A stretch of 64,000 nucleotides of DNA from Allacma fusca. Its lineage: Eukaryota > Arthropoda > Collembola > Symphypleona > Sminthuridae. The stretch lies in assembly GCA_947179485.1 (NCBI GenBank), contig OX359250.1:31506654-31570653 (forward strand). Reading direction: 5' to 3'. The notes beneath the pieces are model-generated. The model ran no database searches, was not told where the DNA came from, and was given only the letters and a program-made list of their open reading frames with translations. Positions within the stretch are counted from its first letter, which is position 1. The number at the start of each line of letters is the position of its first letter. Positions 27,857 to 40,427 of the stretch are shown one piece after another. The position numbers and the translations under genes are program-made.

Positions 27857-30800
27857 ATGCTCCAATGGCCAAGCGAGAGTTGTGATGATGTAGGGGAGAA
27901 AATGCCAGTCCAGTCGCCTCCAACCAAAAAGAGTAGTATAGTTCACAGATCTGAGTCACTGAGATCAGAGGTGTCTGATGCATCTCAGCAGAGTAAACGA
28001 GTGTCTTTCAACCGTGACGTACACGTGAAGCGAATACCAAGAGGCTCAGCTGTTGTTGATCGAAATGGCAAATTAGTCGCCGTTTTGGATGGTGCTCTAA
28101 AAAACTCCGAATCCTCCACCGCGTCGCCCAGTGGTCGACTCTGGGTGAATAGTTTGGCTTCCAGCAAAGAAGCCCTCCCTGAGGAAGACCTTCTTCGCGA
28201 GGCTGAAACCATTCTGAAGCACGTGGACAGTGTCACCTGTAGTACCTCTGGTCATGATACGCGTTCCCTGGAAAGACCCAGCAAAACAAATGGTATCAAC
28301 GGAGCCAGTAGTGGTGGTGTTGGAAAAACTAAACCCGTTATTAAGTCACTCCAAAAAAGTCCGAGTAGGCTGAGTGACTTTTTTACTCGCACCCTCCCCT
28401 CCCAAATCAAGAGTAAGTCTCAGAGTCCACCTTTGACCAAGTCAACACAGAACTTGACAAGTGGGACCCGAGACGCTAATGGTAGCTCGAAGCCCAAAGA
28501 AACCCTTAAACTCCGACGAAGTGTGTCCAGTGACCTCTCTATCACCAATCTTAATGGTTCCATTTCCAAGAGTGAGCCCAATTTGTACAATGGAAATCGG
28601 TACAAAAAGGTAGCAAAGATTAAAAAGCCTCATGGAAATAGAGTAGCTCTCAATAGTATCGGTGAGACTCCTACAAATAGCAGTAGTGGCAGTGGCAGTG
28701 GAAGTGACAAGGACTCATTTCCCAAGAAAGTGTCCACGTCGGACAGTCCAGTGAGTAGCCTGAGTGGTCCGGAGGAGCCCAGTATGGCAAATTCCTTACC
28801 CCAAGACTATCCAAGAGTTTCATCGATCGTTCAACAATTGAGTAGTAGAAGAGGAAAGGAGTCTCCAGAAAGAAACAATCCATTTGCAAATGCCCCAATT
28901 GTAGCACCTGCCGGGGGTAACACACATAATAATAATCAACCTTTCTCGTACATCAGTGGTATCAAAAACAGTGGAAACAGTACAAGTAGTAGTACAGAGC
29001 GTGGGAGATCTCCTAGTAAAACCACACCAAGTGGAAAATTGCTCACATCACCCAAGGAAGTGATTTACGCTCAAGTGGTTGTAAGTGGGAAACCAGGTGA
29101 GCCAGGAGTTCCTGGTGAGAAGCGGACTGTGCACACCACCGTCATGAATGGAACACCAAGTCGTTCCTCTCCTCAGAGAACCACGTACCTCAACAACAGC
29201 AGCAACACCAATAAAAAAACCAATAGCAATTCGGAATTGAATGACACAAGTAGTCCCAACAGTATTCAGCATTTTGTGTATGACAAAGACAGTGATAAGT
29301 CTCGCACCGCAAATAAAATGAATGACCACACTTCATTTCGTAAGGGCTACCGCAGCACTTACGATGACTTTGACTTTTCCTCAGCCAAGCCCCGCAATAA
29401 TGTCACGACCGTTCTTCTCAACAATGTCGACGATGACAATCTTTCTTTTGGTTCCAGTCGGAATAACTACTACAGTGGTTACCGGAACCAACCGTCACCG
29501 TCCCCCTCGCCAAATTTCAGAAAGCCTGAACAAACTTTTTATTTCGGGAATCCTAAGAATGACTCCCACGCCATAAGTAACAATGACTTCTCATCATCCT
29601 ACAACTACCGCAGTCCTAGGTCAAATGATTATCCCTCCTCCCGTGAAGTCAGTCCTGTGAACAAATCCTTCTCCTCAACTTACCTTGTACGGGATGCAGA
29701 CAGAAAAAAAGACTCGATCGTCTCTTCCGCCAAATTAGTGAGCGCTTTCGGCAACAATGCCCACACAGGCTATGACTACATGAATAATAAGCTAGACAAT
29801 AATAGACGGGAATCCCCGAGGGAATCACCCAGGAGATCCCCCGCCAAAGTTTCTTACAATAGTGGACCCGACTTGCCCAGCACTACCCGCTATGGAACCG
29901 ACTCAACCCGATATGATCGCTCCAGTTACGATAAAAACAAAAAGATTAAAATTGTCGGATCCAAGACGAGCACACCAAATGCCAGTAACACTAGTGTTAA
30001 TAAGATTGGTCTTCGCTCGAAAGAAAACTCTCCAGCTCCGTCTCCAGCCAGGGACTACAGGAAGTCTGCCAGTCCCGGGAAAACAACGACTCTCAGACGG
30101 GAGGAGAATTCATTAGAACGGAAATACAATAAAAAGAATAAAGATGAGCAGATAGTGACTCCTGCTCCAGCACCCGCACCAGCTAAGCCAACTACGACAA
30201 GTAATGGCGGTGGTTTAATTTCCACACTCATGAGACGAAACAAGGACAAGAAGGCTCAGAAGGAGACTAAGGAAAAAAAGGAGGAGAAAACGGAGCTGGT
30301 GAATAGTGAGCCGGATAATGTGAAAGAGAATAAAATCAAAAGACAACGAGCCAAGTTTCTGTCAGCATTCCTGGATAAAAATTTTTCCAAGAAGAATAAC
30401 CCCGCTCCTGCTGCAACAACAAAGCCAGATGGAAAGAATACGAAACCTACAGATAGTGAAATTGAAGAAGCTGAGCGACGACGTGATGGCGAATATCAAG
30501 TGAGTTTTCCTTTTCAATTCTTGAACTTGTAGCTGTCTCAAAGTATAAATTATATGGTTTTATCCCATCCTTTTAGAAATTTTCATGTGGTAGGTGTATC
30601 CTTAAGCACGAACAAAGCTTGGAACCAGTATTAATTCCATGACTAACTTTGAATTGAGTTGGTTAGTTTTCTTATATAGTCTATGCAGGTCTTTCATGCA
30701 GTGCATGTGTGTTCTGTCTCATATCTCTCCATGCTCTTCAATAAATAATGGATATGCCTTATTTCAGTCTTGGTCTTCCGGCGATGACGAGTATCGGTTT

Positions 30801-33800
30801 GGTCATCACCGCAATGGTCAACTCACTCGTGGCAAGTCCTACAACTTTGGCGATTTGAATGAGGTAACATTTTCGCAACTTGTTTGCTTCACGTTCCCTC
30901 CGCATTACGATTAAAAGCTAACAGCATCGTAAGAACATGTTTGGCTTATGTAGACATGAGTCATATCAGGGTCGTGAATATTGCATGAGGGGCGGATAGT
31001 AAGCTTATAGCATATGTCGCAAGTCTAATGCAAAACCTTATGAGAGAGACTTTTATGCATATTTAACATGAGTAAATGCAAGCGGTCTAACATAATATAA
31101 AAACACTTTATGGTTCAACCAAACCCATGAATTTATTTACCTTCTCTACCATTCACAGTCCCTCAATGGGGAAACTTGAATATCACTGCGTGTAAAAGTT
31201 TACTGCATGTGAAACTTTACTGGAGGTACACCGTTGAGGTGCTTAATTTCACGCACTCTATATATTTTCTGTGCTCACAGGAGTCAGCGTCGAAACCTTG
31301 GTATGACCAAAATGATTCTGATTACCGTCGTGAAATGGCAACGTCACGGTACAATTCAGCTACTCTTGGTCGACCGGGGATGAGATCATCTAGCCACGAC
31401 TCTGATATGCTGCGTTCAAAATCTTTGGACAGAAGAGCATACCGAAACCGCAGCCCACCTCGAATCATCGTAACACCTAATACTCCCGCTGTCGATGAAA
31501 CTGATAAATGGAAAAATACCTATGACCCAATCATTCGAACTTTCGATCGAGATCGAGTCACAGCAAATCAGCATTCCACTCTAAACAAAAAAGTTAGTGG
31601 CTTGAGCAAAAGCTCCTATGACCTGGATGAGCAGCACCCTGAAGACCGTCAGCATCCTCCTGGTGGGGCCAACCCTTCTTCGGGAAAACTTCGTTACTTC
31701 GGGGACACGGATGCGGAAGATTTGAATTATCATAATTCCAATTCCTACCTTGGCAAAAATTATTCTGGAAATAGTAATAGCAATAGGTTCATTCCACGAA
31801 CATCAAGTTACTTGTCGAGGGGAAAGGACAATTACTCCAAATATTATACCGTTCCGGGTATGCCTTTTACATTATCTACTTATCCCATGCTCTCATTACT
31901 ATTACCTCTCAACAAATTGACACTAGTCGTTTAGATAGGGTAATTGCAAAGTAAACTGAAAAGCTGTTACAAATGTTTTTTCTTCAAGATTTAACCTACA
32001 TAAAAACCATTGTCTTAGTAATATTTATGACAGCTTAATATGAGTGTACAAAATTATAGAAAAACTCATTAATTTGTCAGCCTGACAACTTTCACTTTTG
32101 CTTTCCAAGCTCACAAAGGCCGGTAGTGTCCTATTAGTGCGAAAGTTACAATGCTCTTGAGAGGAAGGGTGCGTTATTGTTCATTTCTGGTATCGATGTG
32201 CTCTTATTATGTTTTTGCTCCATTTCCTATAGGAAGTGTGAGTATACTAGTAGGTGACTTACAGTCTAATTGCCTCTCCAACACTCACATATATGTCTCT
32301 TTTACCCCAGGAAACTGAGAGGTTGGAAGTTTTTGTGTACTGGGAGAGTTACCGATGTTCATTATAAAATTATAATTAATTCATTAATCAGGTTCCAGCT
32401 TAAATAGCTCCGGAAGTGAGAACGGCAGTAGAATGAGTAAAGGCAGCAGCAATGCAGGTTCACAACGATCCGTGTACCTTCATGCCCCAGCTGTAGCTGA
32501 CATACCGCCAACTGGATTGCAGAGGAGAACTTTGTCCAGGGACGAACTCTCCAATTATGTATGTAACTTTGAAGATCCTGTAGAATGCTAAAAGTCTCTG
32601 AAGCTTTTATGACTGTGCGCTTGCTTTTGATAATACTAATTATTATTATGACTGGGAACATTTCCCATCCTTTTAAGATTGATTACATTTTACATTATTG
32701 TAATTACCCCTGTCTTGATTATATTGATTGGTAGTCGGGACCCCAGAAGCAAACTCGACATTTGGCACGATCAATGTCAGTCTTGGCTCCATGGCGCCCG
32801 CGACATTACCGTGAGAAATACGAACTTAATTATAATAATGCGGACACTAAGGAAAATCAGCCGTACGGTCGTCCACCGAAACCTCCCCGCAGGTAAAGAG
32901 AAACTGACAATGATGACAGTCTTTCCACAATCTAACTTTGTAACTGTGGCGGAATTTGAACAGACGAAGCATGTGGCATATATACTAAATGTAAATATGA
33001 TCTCTCACCCAGAGTCATCCTGTAACTTCACTTTATGATACTTTACTACCAACCAAGTTTCCTGTTCTCATCATCTTGGTGACGACGGTTTCTGGAAATG
33101 GCACACAAAATTTACACGGGCGGCTATGAAACTATGTGGCTCGAGGAGCTATAACAAGACTAGATGCATTAACTTTCAAAATAATAAAAACATTTTTCCT
33201 AATGTAATAGTATTCCCGTATTGTTTTATATAACAATGTCTGTGTTTCATCTTCTAAGTAATTACATGTACCTATTACTACTATACCTACACCACAATTT
33301 ACTATATAGCTTAAAAAAATGTAGCATTTAACTCTGTAATGTTATTCCTTGTTGGTTATTTATTCTCGACGTTACAACAAATAACTCGGACGGTTAAGAA
33401 TAATCTCATTATTACGGATGACTTAACTATAATTATATAGAGACCACTCACAAAAACCCCTGTAAAAACCAAACTGATCTTGTTTTGCAGATTTTTAGTC
33501 AATTTTAAATTATTGTAGTTTCTTCATAACATAAACAAAAAAAAAGCTTCAGTGTTGTTGCTATTTAGAAATTACTTGTGCTTAAACAATGTGATGTACA
33601 TATACATACAGCCCTACACGGAAAAGCATGTCACCCTCACCTGGCAGAGCGGGTTCCACAGAGTCTCTCCTGAAGCTCTCAGAGGATAAGAAAGGAAAGA
33701 ATACTGTTCGAAATTCTACATTGGGTCGAAATAAAGAAAATGTGAACATTTCTCGGTCCAAGTCTATGCCCAAAGACACCCGGTTCGCTGGTTGGCTTCG

Positions 33801-33843
33801 AAGACGTCGTTTTGGGAAGGAAGCCAAGGAAGCTAAAGCATGA
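27857..33843 (+). CDS. Serine-rich, probably disordered scaffold-like protein with PP1 docking motif (unrecognised family)
   Basis: Six coding exons join in frame at GT-AG sites: 27902-30499, 30768-30863, 31281-31857, 32392-32558, 32735-32892 and 33612-33843 (stop TGA), giving about 1,275 aa. I prefer the ATG at 27902 (A at -3, then MPVQSPPTKK) to the in-frame ATG at 27857. An in-frame TGA just upstream of 27857 rules out a longer uninterrupted start, though an upstream spliced exon remains possible. The protein is very rich in Ser, Asn, Arg and Pro, with no hydrophobic segment, signal peptide or folded domain that I recognise. Visible motifs are KRVSF at residues 32-36, which fits the RVxF PP1 docking consensus and is followed by hydrophobic VHV; several SPR/SP sites near residues 635-647; a lysine-rich stretch in the last part of exon 1; PPKPPR at 1193-1198 (SH3-ligand-like); and a C-terminal SKSMPKDTRFAGW followed by RRRR. 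Role inferred only: a phosphorylated adaptor or cytoskeletal scaffold that may recruit PP1. Exons are sure, function is not. Confidence 0.85.
27995..28009 (+). other. PP1 docking motif (RVxF type) in the serine-rich scaffold
   Basis: Codons for K-R-V-S-F at residues 32-36 fit [RK]-x-[VI]-x-[FW] exactly. The following NRDVHVKRI places hydrophobic residues and basic residues where extended RVxF-phi-phi ligands of PP1 have them. Match to the consensus is seen in sequence; binding is inference. Ser35 inside the motif could make docking phosphorylation-sensitive, as is known for other RVSF ligands. Confidence 0.6.
29087..29122 (+). other. Short collagen-like Gly-X-Y stretch inside the serine-rich scaffold
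   Basis: Four consecutive Gly-X-Y triplets (GKPGEPGVPGEK) lie in exon 1. This is far too short for a stable triple helix and is probably a compositional accident in a disordered chain. Confidence 0.5.
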
Positions 33844-35640
33844 AAAAGGGGGAAAAGTTGAGAAAGATTTTGAGTGAATATGGAAATGGAAGTATAGTAA
33901 GTCCAGTAGGGAGGTTGCCTCGAGTAAGAGGTATCCTATATGGAGTGGGGATATGGTATATAGTATATGTGAACATGCAAGGTGAGGCAGGGAAGAGAGA
34001 GAGAGAGAGAGCCCAAGGTAAACTTTATGCGAGAGATACGAGAATTAATCATTTAATAACATAAAATTTAAAGGAGGCGAGCTTCTTTTGTGTCCATTGT
34101 GCTGAGTGCATACCATAATTTGCGAGAACTCTGTGGGTGCAAGTCGCAAGGTCTTTCCTATTAAGCTGGTCAAAGGAGCGAAAGAGATGAAAATAACAAG
34201 TCAAACTTGTGCCTTTTTCCTGTAAATACATATACACCTTCCCTCCTTTTTATTCTCTTGGTATTAGAATATGAAGATACAAGCATACTCCAACTTTTCA
34301 GTTGTATTTTTTTTAAATCCCAGCTCTGTGTATAGCCATGTGAGGCATATAGTGCTGCCTTGTGTACAGAGGAAGGAGCAATATTTGCTTGGGGATACAT
34401 ATATAATCAGTTTTTTTTCAAGCGTCCGTGTAAACCTACTTTATATTTTATGGATGCTGTGTGTACACACACACACACAGTCGTCTCTCGTGTATTCCTA
34501 TGAACCTCCACTTTCTTTATCTATTTTCCCAGCATACATATTTCAATTCTTTAAATTCAGAAAAATTATTGCAGAGGTTGCAGAGGAAATAGAAAAAGGT
34601 TCCCCAGAAACTCCTTCAATGTTGACTTTTTCCAATAATCATAAATGTGACTCCTTGTCATTGGGGTCTTGTAAGGTTGTAGGATGTAAATAATTCTTAT
34701 TACTCAAAAAATCCTCTTCTCACAATAATATTACTATTTTCCTGCTCCAATTAGATCGTAGCAATTTTCGCCAATTAGACCATTTGAGGTAGTAATGGAG
34801 ACGGCAGGAGTAAGACACTTATGCTTAGGGTCACTATAATAATGAACAATCTGACTTAATAAGGGCTGAAAAGCAAACAACAGTAAGAGAAGGATGTATG
34901 TACATAATGAATCCTGCTTCTGCCGCTGTTCTGAAGGACAAAGTCAGAGAAGATGTACATTGTTATTTATTAAGAAAAATGTAATTCCAAAGATTAATTT
35001 TCTATTCCAGTTGTTCCCATAGACATTGTAAGTACGTCGAATTTGCTATGACATTCAAATGTACTTCGGAGTAATTACCACCGGAATTCACTCTTGTAGT
35101 GGAGTTTGTAATGGTAGTCATTCTTGACTTTGAGTTAATATCTGAATTATTTTTCCTCCTGTCGCAACCTCTTGTATATACATTGTATGATTTCCTCATA
35201 AGAGGGACTACATAATCAAGCAAATGAATATTTAATATTGGTGTATGGTTCGGAATCCTTCCCTTTCATGGAGTAAGCTCATGCAGCGCAAGGGAATGTT
35301 TCATCATGACTCTTGTTTTTTTATATTGTTTTTTTTTCTACTTCTCCGATTGTCAATCCTAGAGAATGGTCCAGCTGGGGCCGCCCAAGCAGTTTTTATT
35401 AGAAATTTGATTACTGCGTAAAATTTTAGCATCAGTTTACACACTTCTCGCCCACCTGTGTATTATGTATTGATTTTGGAGGTATGTGTTCTGCGTAGAT
35501 TCCTGGATGCACATTTTCAAAATGTCTATAATTTCGTAAAAGTTTTCGGTAATGCATGTAAGTGCTTCAGGGTAGATGAGACTGTACTTCCACGATCAAA
35601 ATATTTTCACTGTACAATTATATGTCTCTGTAATGTATAA

Positions 35641-35644
<4 letters not shown>

Positions 35645-35694
<50 letters not shown>
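35645..35694. repeat. (GA)n microsatellite, 50 bases
   Basis: GA run of about 25 units with one AAA interruption, in the convergent 3' region between two genes. Confidence 0.95.
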
Positions 35695-37354
35695 GGAGGA
35701 ACATAAATAAAAATATAACACCAGAAATGAAATGTATTAATCGTATTTACACTATTGTTCTAATGATTTTTTTTACCAGTCTATTAATTTATGTTACTAC
35801 TAAATCTTTGTCGGAACTAATTGTTTTTTACTACTTGTTGAAGCAAGTGATTAATGTTCAAATACTTGCTTGACTTCCTACTTATGATATTGTTATGTGC
35901 ACTTGAAGTATTGCATCTTTGAAGGAGATCCTTTAACGTTAAGTAAAATAACAAAAAAAAATCGAGACCAATCTCTCTGACAATTTTCGCTTGTCCAATT
36001 AAAATGGGAAAGGTATTTTAAATGAAATTGAGATATGATTTAAGATCTAAGAATAATTTTGCTTCTTGTCGTCGCTAAAAGACGTCCACAACCAGTGTAA
36101 TACAATCTAGACCAGTGAATGTGTTAGGACCAGGACTTGATAAAAAAAATACATACTTAATTATATTTCTAAAAATTTCGTACTTAATTATACGACCCTC
36201 ATTGTTGAAAATAAGTAATTATATATTATTAGTCATTTAGAAAATATTAAAAGTCATTTTTTTGACTTTGCTCTTCTTCGTCACGAAGCCAATAATACAT
36301 GTGAAACTTTCAGGAATTTTGAAACTATATTTAGACTACTAATCACATTTACTTTATTATTTTCTGTTTCCAGTCCTTGCAACAATCATACTAATTTTCA
36401 ACGTGTGTGGGTATATGAACCTATGGATAAAAATTACCTCTTTTAAGGAATCCATTGTATCAGTACAGGTTTAAGATATGTATAGTTATGTGTAAGATGT
36501 CATGTAACTTGGACTTGGCAGTAAATAGCCAAAGTCCAGATGCTTAGACGTCAAAAGTTGAGTGAAGAATTATATTACATGAAATAAGTACCTAAATAGA
36601 AACGTATTTTTGTGTGGATAATTTTTTTTTTGTAGCAAGGATTATAGTAATTTGAAACCCTCTACAACTAATTCAATAATGTATTACAAGAGAAGGGTGT
36701 ATTTTTTCCTTAAAACCTGGTCGATGTTAGTTCACCTAACAGTATAAGAGGTGACCTTTGTCATAGTACCTTTGATTGTTGTAAAGTAATTAAGGAAATG
36801 CTAGAATGGATTGTAATGAGAAAAGGTTGGTATTGTACAAGTTAAATAAAACTTGTCCTCTATCAGTGATAAAATGTTTTGTAAATAATTTCATCTTGAA
36901 TTTTATGCACTTCTTTAATAATATTATATTTGGCAAGATGAGATAAATATAAACTGCGTATAGGAACTTCCTCATAAGCACTCCGTTACTCTCGTCCGTC
37001 ATGAGAAACGAAAAAAACACAAGCTCTGTAAACAATTATCTACACACATTCCATGTACACTGAGATATGTACGTGATTACTGACATATGTTAGCAGGTAG
37101 GTGTAAAAAGTTGTCAATAAATAATAATTACTAAAGCATTATTTTACAGTTTACGTCGTCATAATAATCCCTTGAATTATTCAATTGTGTAACACCATGG
37201 GTAATAAAAATAAATCGTAAAAATGTATAAAAATGAAAAACCTCTCCTATGTATGACTACACCTTCCAACAACGTTCTTGACTTCCATGTGCTTGCATAT
37301 AAATGACCAAGAAATAACACAGCCGGTGTTGACCTACATTTTAAAACGATGGAT

Positions 37355-37360
37355 TTTATT
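37355..37360 (-). terminator. Probable polyadenylation signal of TMEM234
   Basis: Canonical AATAAA on the minus strand, about 225 bases downstream of the TMEM234 stop codon. It is the nearest clear hexamer on that strand that I noticed. Confidence 0.5.
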
Positions 37361-37584
37361 GAATATGTATCACAGATGATGTAACATTTGAGGAATCAAA
37401 ACTCACATGTATATTACACTGACTATGTAATAAAATCCTGGGGAAGTATTTGAAAAAGTTAGCGTAAATTATTATAACTGCTAACTAACACAAAGTTTGG
37501 TTACTTCATTTGAGAAAAATAGTTCCAGCAACATTCCGTTGAGATGGTGAAAGCCTTCACTGTACAAAGACATGTCCCCGAAAA

Positions 37585-38347
37585 TTATCCAGAGGAGTGA
37601 ATGAGCTTGTCGTAAAGGCAGATGGTAACACCACCACAAATGCATGCAAGTCCAAGTTTCTTCGTGAAAGAACTTTCATCCTTTTCACCAAAAATCAACT
37701 TGCCTGATAAGTAGGTCACGACGAAAGTGAGCGTGTTGGTTAATGGTCCAGCAATCATTAGTTCTGTGGAGAGGAACCATTTCATTATTGATTATGCAGT
37801 TAATCAAGTTAATCTAAAACGGGAGTGTTCCGAGGAAAGTCATCGGGTTTTAGTATCACGAGTTTTCTCCTCTTCCCCGCCGGTATTAGTACACTTTTAT
37901 CATGGTATGTGTGACTCATAGCAAATTCCTCCTCCCATGCTCACATTTAAATGTCAGCGATAAACTTACCACAGCTTCCTAAGGCATAATAGTAGAGGAG
38001 AGACCCACACTGGTTGAGACCATAGGCCATTAAATACTGTACACAAAACAAAATTAAAAATTAAACCCAGTTATTTCCCATCTGCGTAATTCATCTCCAC
38101 ATAATTACAATGTGTCACATACTATCATCTGCATCCCCTACAGTCTACGGATTTGAGTCCCCATGGCATGTCATTATTAAAACTTTACCTTCCAATTTAA
38201 AAATAGGAACTTTAACTCCATCAGAAAACTTCGGAATGCGCTGGATGACGTGCAATTCTCGATCCCCTCTGAACCCTTCTTCATCATTGGGTTCGTGATA
38301 CCCCAAATGATAGCCACGACTACGAGTAGTAACACAGCGACAGCCAT
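37585..38347 (-). CDS. TMEM234: Transmembrane protein 234 homologue (UPF0546 family)
   Basis: Three minus-strand exons, 38347-38189, 38036-37970 and 37763-37585, join in frame at GT-AG sites to give 134 aa. Residues 1-53 start MAVAVLLLVVVAIIWGITNP (first membrane helix, with the W-G-x-T-x-P signature of this family) and include the conserved-looking FLFLNWK. Residues 54-75 carry the hallmark NQCGSLLYY of TMEM234. The third exon supplies IAGPLTNTLTFVVTYLSGKLIFGE, matching the vertebrate LAVPICNSLAIIFTLIVGK segment in pattern, then a last helix. The length is a little under the vertebrate protein. It is a small multi-helix membrane protein related to the drug/metabolite-transporter fold; its molecular activity is not established. 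Its start lies about 3.4 kb from the ADI1 start in head-to-head orientation. Confidence 0.9.
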
Positions 38348-40009
38348 TTCTCACTCTGTAAACATTATAGCAATGGAACACATTTCAAATAGCTCATTTT
38401 AACAGTTACCCACAAAAATATATATAAATGGCACACAAATTAATCTTCCTCTCTGCCAAAATATTTACTCTGGCCTGGCACACAGGTAATACCCTAATTA
38501 TTAAAAACGATCAAAAACAGACAGTAGCAGATACAGTGGCAGCTTCGCCCAAGCCGCAAGAGCACGATACCGGAGCCAAATGTGCCTTGCCGCACACAGA
38601 ACAGACTTCCTCATTTATCCCTCCATCTCCATTGATTAATTTCCTTTCCACATGCAAGTCCCTAAAAAGTTGTCTATACACACACAGCCCAAAGAATCAC
38701 AATGCTAATAATTACAAGTATCATCCCGTTTGGAAGTATTTGATCAAAATGTCTGAAACAAGTTTCTCGAAAGCATGTTCCCCAATCAAGTTAAGTGTCC
38801 ATCAACATATTTTACCCTACAATTAAAAACTGACTTAAATATGGAGCAAATTACGGATGATCACTTCCAGCTAGGATAAATCCACCCATTATCTCGACAG
38901 CTACTGTTAGGTAGCTACATCCAGCCATGTTACAAAACCATACTACAATTCCTTTTAATCCCGAAAGCAAATCGAATGCGGACTTGGGAAACATGTGTTT
39001 ACCGATGCGATTTTGCACCTTTTAAATTTTGCTGTTACATCAGTGATAATTAAACAATTCTGTTTCATTCAAAGTTGCAAACTCGAAACTGATTCAATTA
39101 AGAGCCATCCCAGAGAAATACTACTTTTCTTAACTGGAATAGCAACTTTTCACTGCGGAGAAAAATCCTATCGATGAAAAATTAAATGGTTGTGTATGCA
39201 ACTGCTTCATTTAAACCCTATGTCTAGGGAACAACATTAAGTTTTAGGATCATATTAGAAAAATATTAGAAAAAATAATCCCTGGATCTCTATACTGAAA
39301 GTCATTTTTCATTAATTGTCTAATTAGAAAGTCTTCAAAAAATTACGCCAACGTAATTTCGACACAGATGTACTCCTTCAGAAGGAACATTCCACTCAAT
39401 ACAAAGCTATGAGGTTGGGCCCAATGCTTACATTAAATTAATAAAATAAATAAAAACCAACTTTCAATTTACAACTATTTACATACTTCAACATCCTAGA
39501 AAAAAAACCGTTTTTACATTCCCAAGTCCCAACTCACCCCGCCCGGAGGTGTTTTTAATAATACACTGCGGAAACTCTCCAGCATTCCGCCCTGTGCATT
39601 TTATCTCTACTGTCCGTCCTACAATTTCCTTCACATAAAAACCAGTCATGGGCAGTTCCTTCGTTGCAAATTGCCCAAGTCTCTCAAAATTGTTCAAAAC
39701 AGTCGAGAGAAGAATATAAAAATAACATCTTAATTTAACTGCCATAATACCATCCAGCCGAATATAATCAAGGAAACAAAAAGCATGGACAAAAGTACAA
39801 GCAAAATAAAAGCCTTCAAAAATTGCAGGAAATAACCTCATTCAAAAATTCAGAGCGGAAGCAAGCAGTCAAATAAATTTTAAACGCTACCATTCAAAAA
39901 TATATCATCCGCTAAAGAAGCAAAAATACTATCTACAAATTCAGCAATTACTTTAATCTCCACTGGAGATTCTCGAAATATAGCTATTTTAAGAAGCTCG
40001 AAGAATATC

Positions 40010-40077
40010 GTCGATGAAGAGGCAAAATAATTTCAACATGTTGTACAGCATCCAGATCATTTTGCCTCTTCAACGAC
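40010..40077. repeat. Inverted repeat with 19-bp arms
   Basis: The arm at 40010-40028 (GTCGATGAAGAGGCAAAAT) is the reverse complement of 40059-40077 with a single mismatch. The 30-base spacer contains a perfect 10-bp palindrome (CAACATGTTG, about 40034-40043). The arms could be ends of a small transposon remnant or form a stem-loop RNA; the sequence alone does not decide. Confidence 0.75.
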
Positions 40078-40427
40078 CCCCCTTTTTATGAAGGCATCCT
40101 TCAGAGACACAAAATGTGCCTCTTGCAAATAACAAATTTTTTTTGAATGCGGTCTTATAAGGGGGTCCTTTATAACAATAAGAGGCCTTTTAACAAGATA
40201 TGTATCTACTTACTACCAAATCAATTATTAAAGAGAAGCTAAACCATCAGTATTTCCTTCATGGTTAAAAGTTAACGGGCACAAAAATGTGTGCACATTT
40301 TTTTTAGTTATTATGTAAGTACCGAATCTCATTATAAGGACCTTCTCGTTTTTAGAGAGAGTCTAATTATTTCTCCGGCAGTTTAAAAAAAATCTTCCAT
40401 CCCTTTAGCATCCCTTACAACAAGATA

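Larger units (their letters stand above)
33844..37584. other. Convergent intergenic region holding the 3' ends of two genes
   Basis: Lies between the stop of the plus-strand serine-rich gene and the stop of the minus-strand TMEM234 homologue, so it must hold both 3' UTRs. On the minus strand AATAAA at 37360-37355, about 225 bases past the TMEM234 stop, is the best polyadenylation signal. On the plus strand several AATAAA candidates exist (for example 35706-35711), and I cannot choose between them. GA tracts at about 33994-34010 and 35645-35694 and an AC tract at about 34465-34479 are the only repeats. No coding exon is supported. Confidence 0.6.

Noticed and set aside
29087-29122. Collagen-like Gly-X-Y run
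   Set aside because: Only four triplets, so not a collagen domain.
34271-34693. 140-codon plus-strand frame
   Set aside because: Lies in the convergent 3' region, contains a translated CA repeat, and shows no motif.
38428-38826. 132-codon plus-strand frame opposite the cysteine-rich minus frame
   Set aside because: No motif and runs through low-complexity sequence; the minus-strand reading is more protein-like, and neither is proven.
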